Positions 6,353-7,005 of a stretch of DNA of 7,005 bases are shown here, in pieces. The DNA is from an uncultured Terriglobus sp. (GTDB lineage: Bacteria; Acidobacteriota; Terriglobia; Terriglobales; Acidobacteriaceae): contig CALMRM010000011.1 of assembly GCA_937871605.1 (NCBI GenBank), forward strand, positions 2,833 through 9,837, written 5' to 3'. The position numbers were made by a program, and so were the translations under genes. The notes beneath the pieces were generated by a model. It was not told the DNA's origin. It saw only the letters and a program-made list of their open reading frames with translations, and did no database searches. Numbering within the stretch: position 1 is the first letter of the stretch; each line of letters begins with the position of its first letter.

Positions 6353-7005
6353 CTAGGCTTCGGTGGCGGCGGGTGCCGGAACACCCTCCGCCGGCACGAA
6401 CACGCGGAATACCGTTTGTCCTAGCCGGGTTGCGGTGGCCTTGCGGCTGCGGACATGGATGGTCCCATGGTGCCGGTCCACGATCTCCTTGGACACCCAC
6501 AAACCCAGTCCAGTGCCTGTAATGCCTTTGGTGGAGAAGAACGGCTCAAAGAGGTGCGCTGTCGTGTCAGCACCCATGCCGCTTCCATTATCGATCACGC
6601 TAAGCGCAAGCCCTACCTGCCCGGTCTTCCAGTTGCGCGTGCTTGTCGTGCGAATGTGGATGCAGCCGCCTGAGCCCACCGCATCGATCGCGTTGCTCAG
6701 CACATTGACAATTACCTGCCGGATCTCACCTTCGTAAGCGACTATGGGAGACACCCCACGGAAGCGCCGCTCGGTCAGGATCGACTGTCTGCGCAGGCGC
6801 GAGTCAAACAGCGCAAGCACCGTTTCAATCAGGTCGGTCACCCGCGTCGGCACCGGCCTGCTGGACTGGCGATGAAAGCGCAGAGTTTGCACCGTGATCT
6901 GCGCAACGCGGTCGAGCTCCTTCTGCGCCATTTCCAGGTACGCCCTGCCTTGGGTGTCCAGTTCTCCCTGCTGCACCAGATACAGGCAGTTGGTGATAGC
7001 TGCCA
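6353..7005 (-). CDS. Sensor histidine kinase, C-terminal kinase core (5'-truncated by the window edge)
   Basis: The frame runs in from beyond base 7005, and 216 residues are visible up to the TAG at 6353-6355. The first residues, AAITNCLYLV, are the continuation of a dimerisation helix of the type HE-x-x-NPL-AAITN. The phosphoacceptor His should therefore lie about 7-10 residues outside the window. The ATP-binding HATPase_c domain is complete: N box with NVLSNAIDAV (100-109), G1 box DNGSGMG (138-144), F box FEPFFSTK (152-159) and G2 box GTGLGL (163-168). Such kinases autophosphorylate and pass phosphate to a response regulator. No receiver domain is fused at this end, and the sensor part is not visible, so the signal is unknown. 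The gene converges on mqnD with 12 nt between stops. Its own start and partner gene lie to the right. Confidence 0.93.
   Translation of the reverse strand, partial: AAITNCLYLVQQGELDTQGRAYLEMAQKELDRVAQITVQTLRFHRQSSRPVPTRVTDLIETVLALFDSRLRRQSILTERRFRGVSPIVAYEGEIRQVIVNVLSNAIDAVGSGGCIHIRTTSTRNWKTGQVGLALSVIDNGSGMGADTTAHLFEPFFSTKGITGTGLGLWVSKEIVDRHHGTIHVRSRKATATRLGQTVFRVFVPAEGVPAPAATEA

Overview
The window is ordinary-looking, GC-rich bacterial chromosome (roughly 60 % G+C by eye) packed with housekeeping and cell-envelope genes. The protein styles suggest a member of the Acidobacteriota, probably class Terriglobia. These include a Do-type protease with a Gly/Asp-rich loop, an M20 peptidase joined to truA, a futalosine-pathway MqnD-like protein and an FtsB-like protein ending in a RPGEVIY-type motif. 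This taxonomic call is inference from remembered family resemblance, not from a marker gene or a search.

Layout, left to right. The 3' part of truA (tRNA pseudouridine synthase, + strand, entering from outside the window) overlaps by ATGA an M20-family zinc exopeptidase gene. After a 184-nt leader comes a complete periplasmic serine protease of the HtrA/Do type with a membrane anchor, a trypsin-like domain and two PDZ domains. It is closed by a strong stem-loop. A small secreted protein with one peptidoglycan-binding-like domain follows with its own probable promoter. It ends only 5 nt from the stop of a convergent FtsB/DivIC-type divisome gene on the - strand. A 209-nt divergent intergenic region separates the latter from bioY (biotin transporter S component, + strand), which is followed after 53 nt by an mqnD-like gene (menaquinone synthesis through futalosine). 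The right edge carries the C-terminal kinase core of a histidine kinase on the - strand, convergent with mqnD with only 12 nt between stops. Its phosphoacceptor region lies just outside the window.

How the genes fit together. Three products deal with the cell envelope (HtrA, the peptidoglycan-binding-like protein and FtsB), and two serve cofactor or quinone supply (BioY, MqnD). TruA and the M20 peptidase are probably translated in a coupled way. No mobile element, RNA gene, CRISPR array or defence system was found. The many long ORFs on opposite strands are composition shadows. I do not see a convincing undescribed system here; the findings are modest points about gene coupling, unusual sequence variants and compact convergent junctions.
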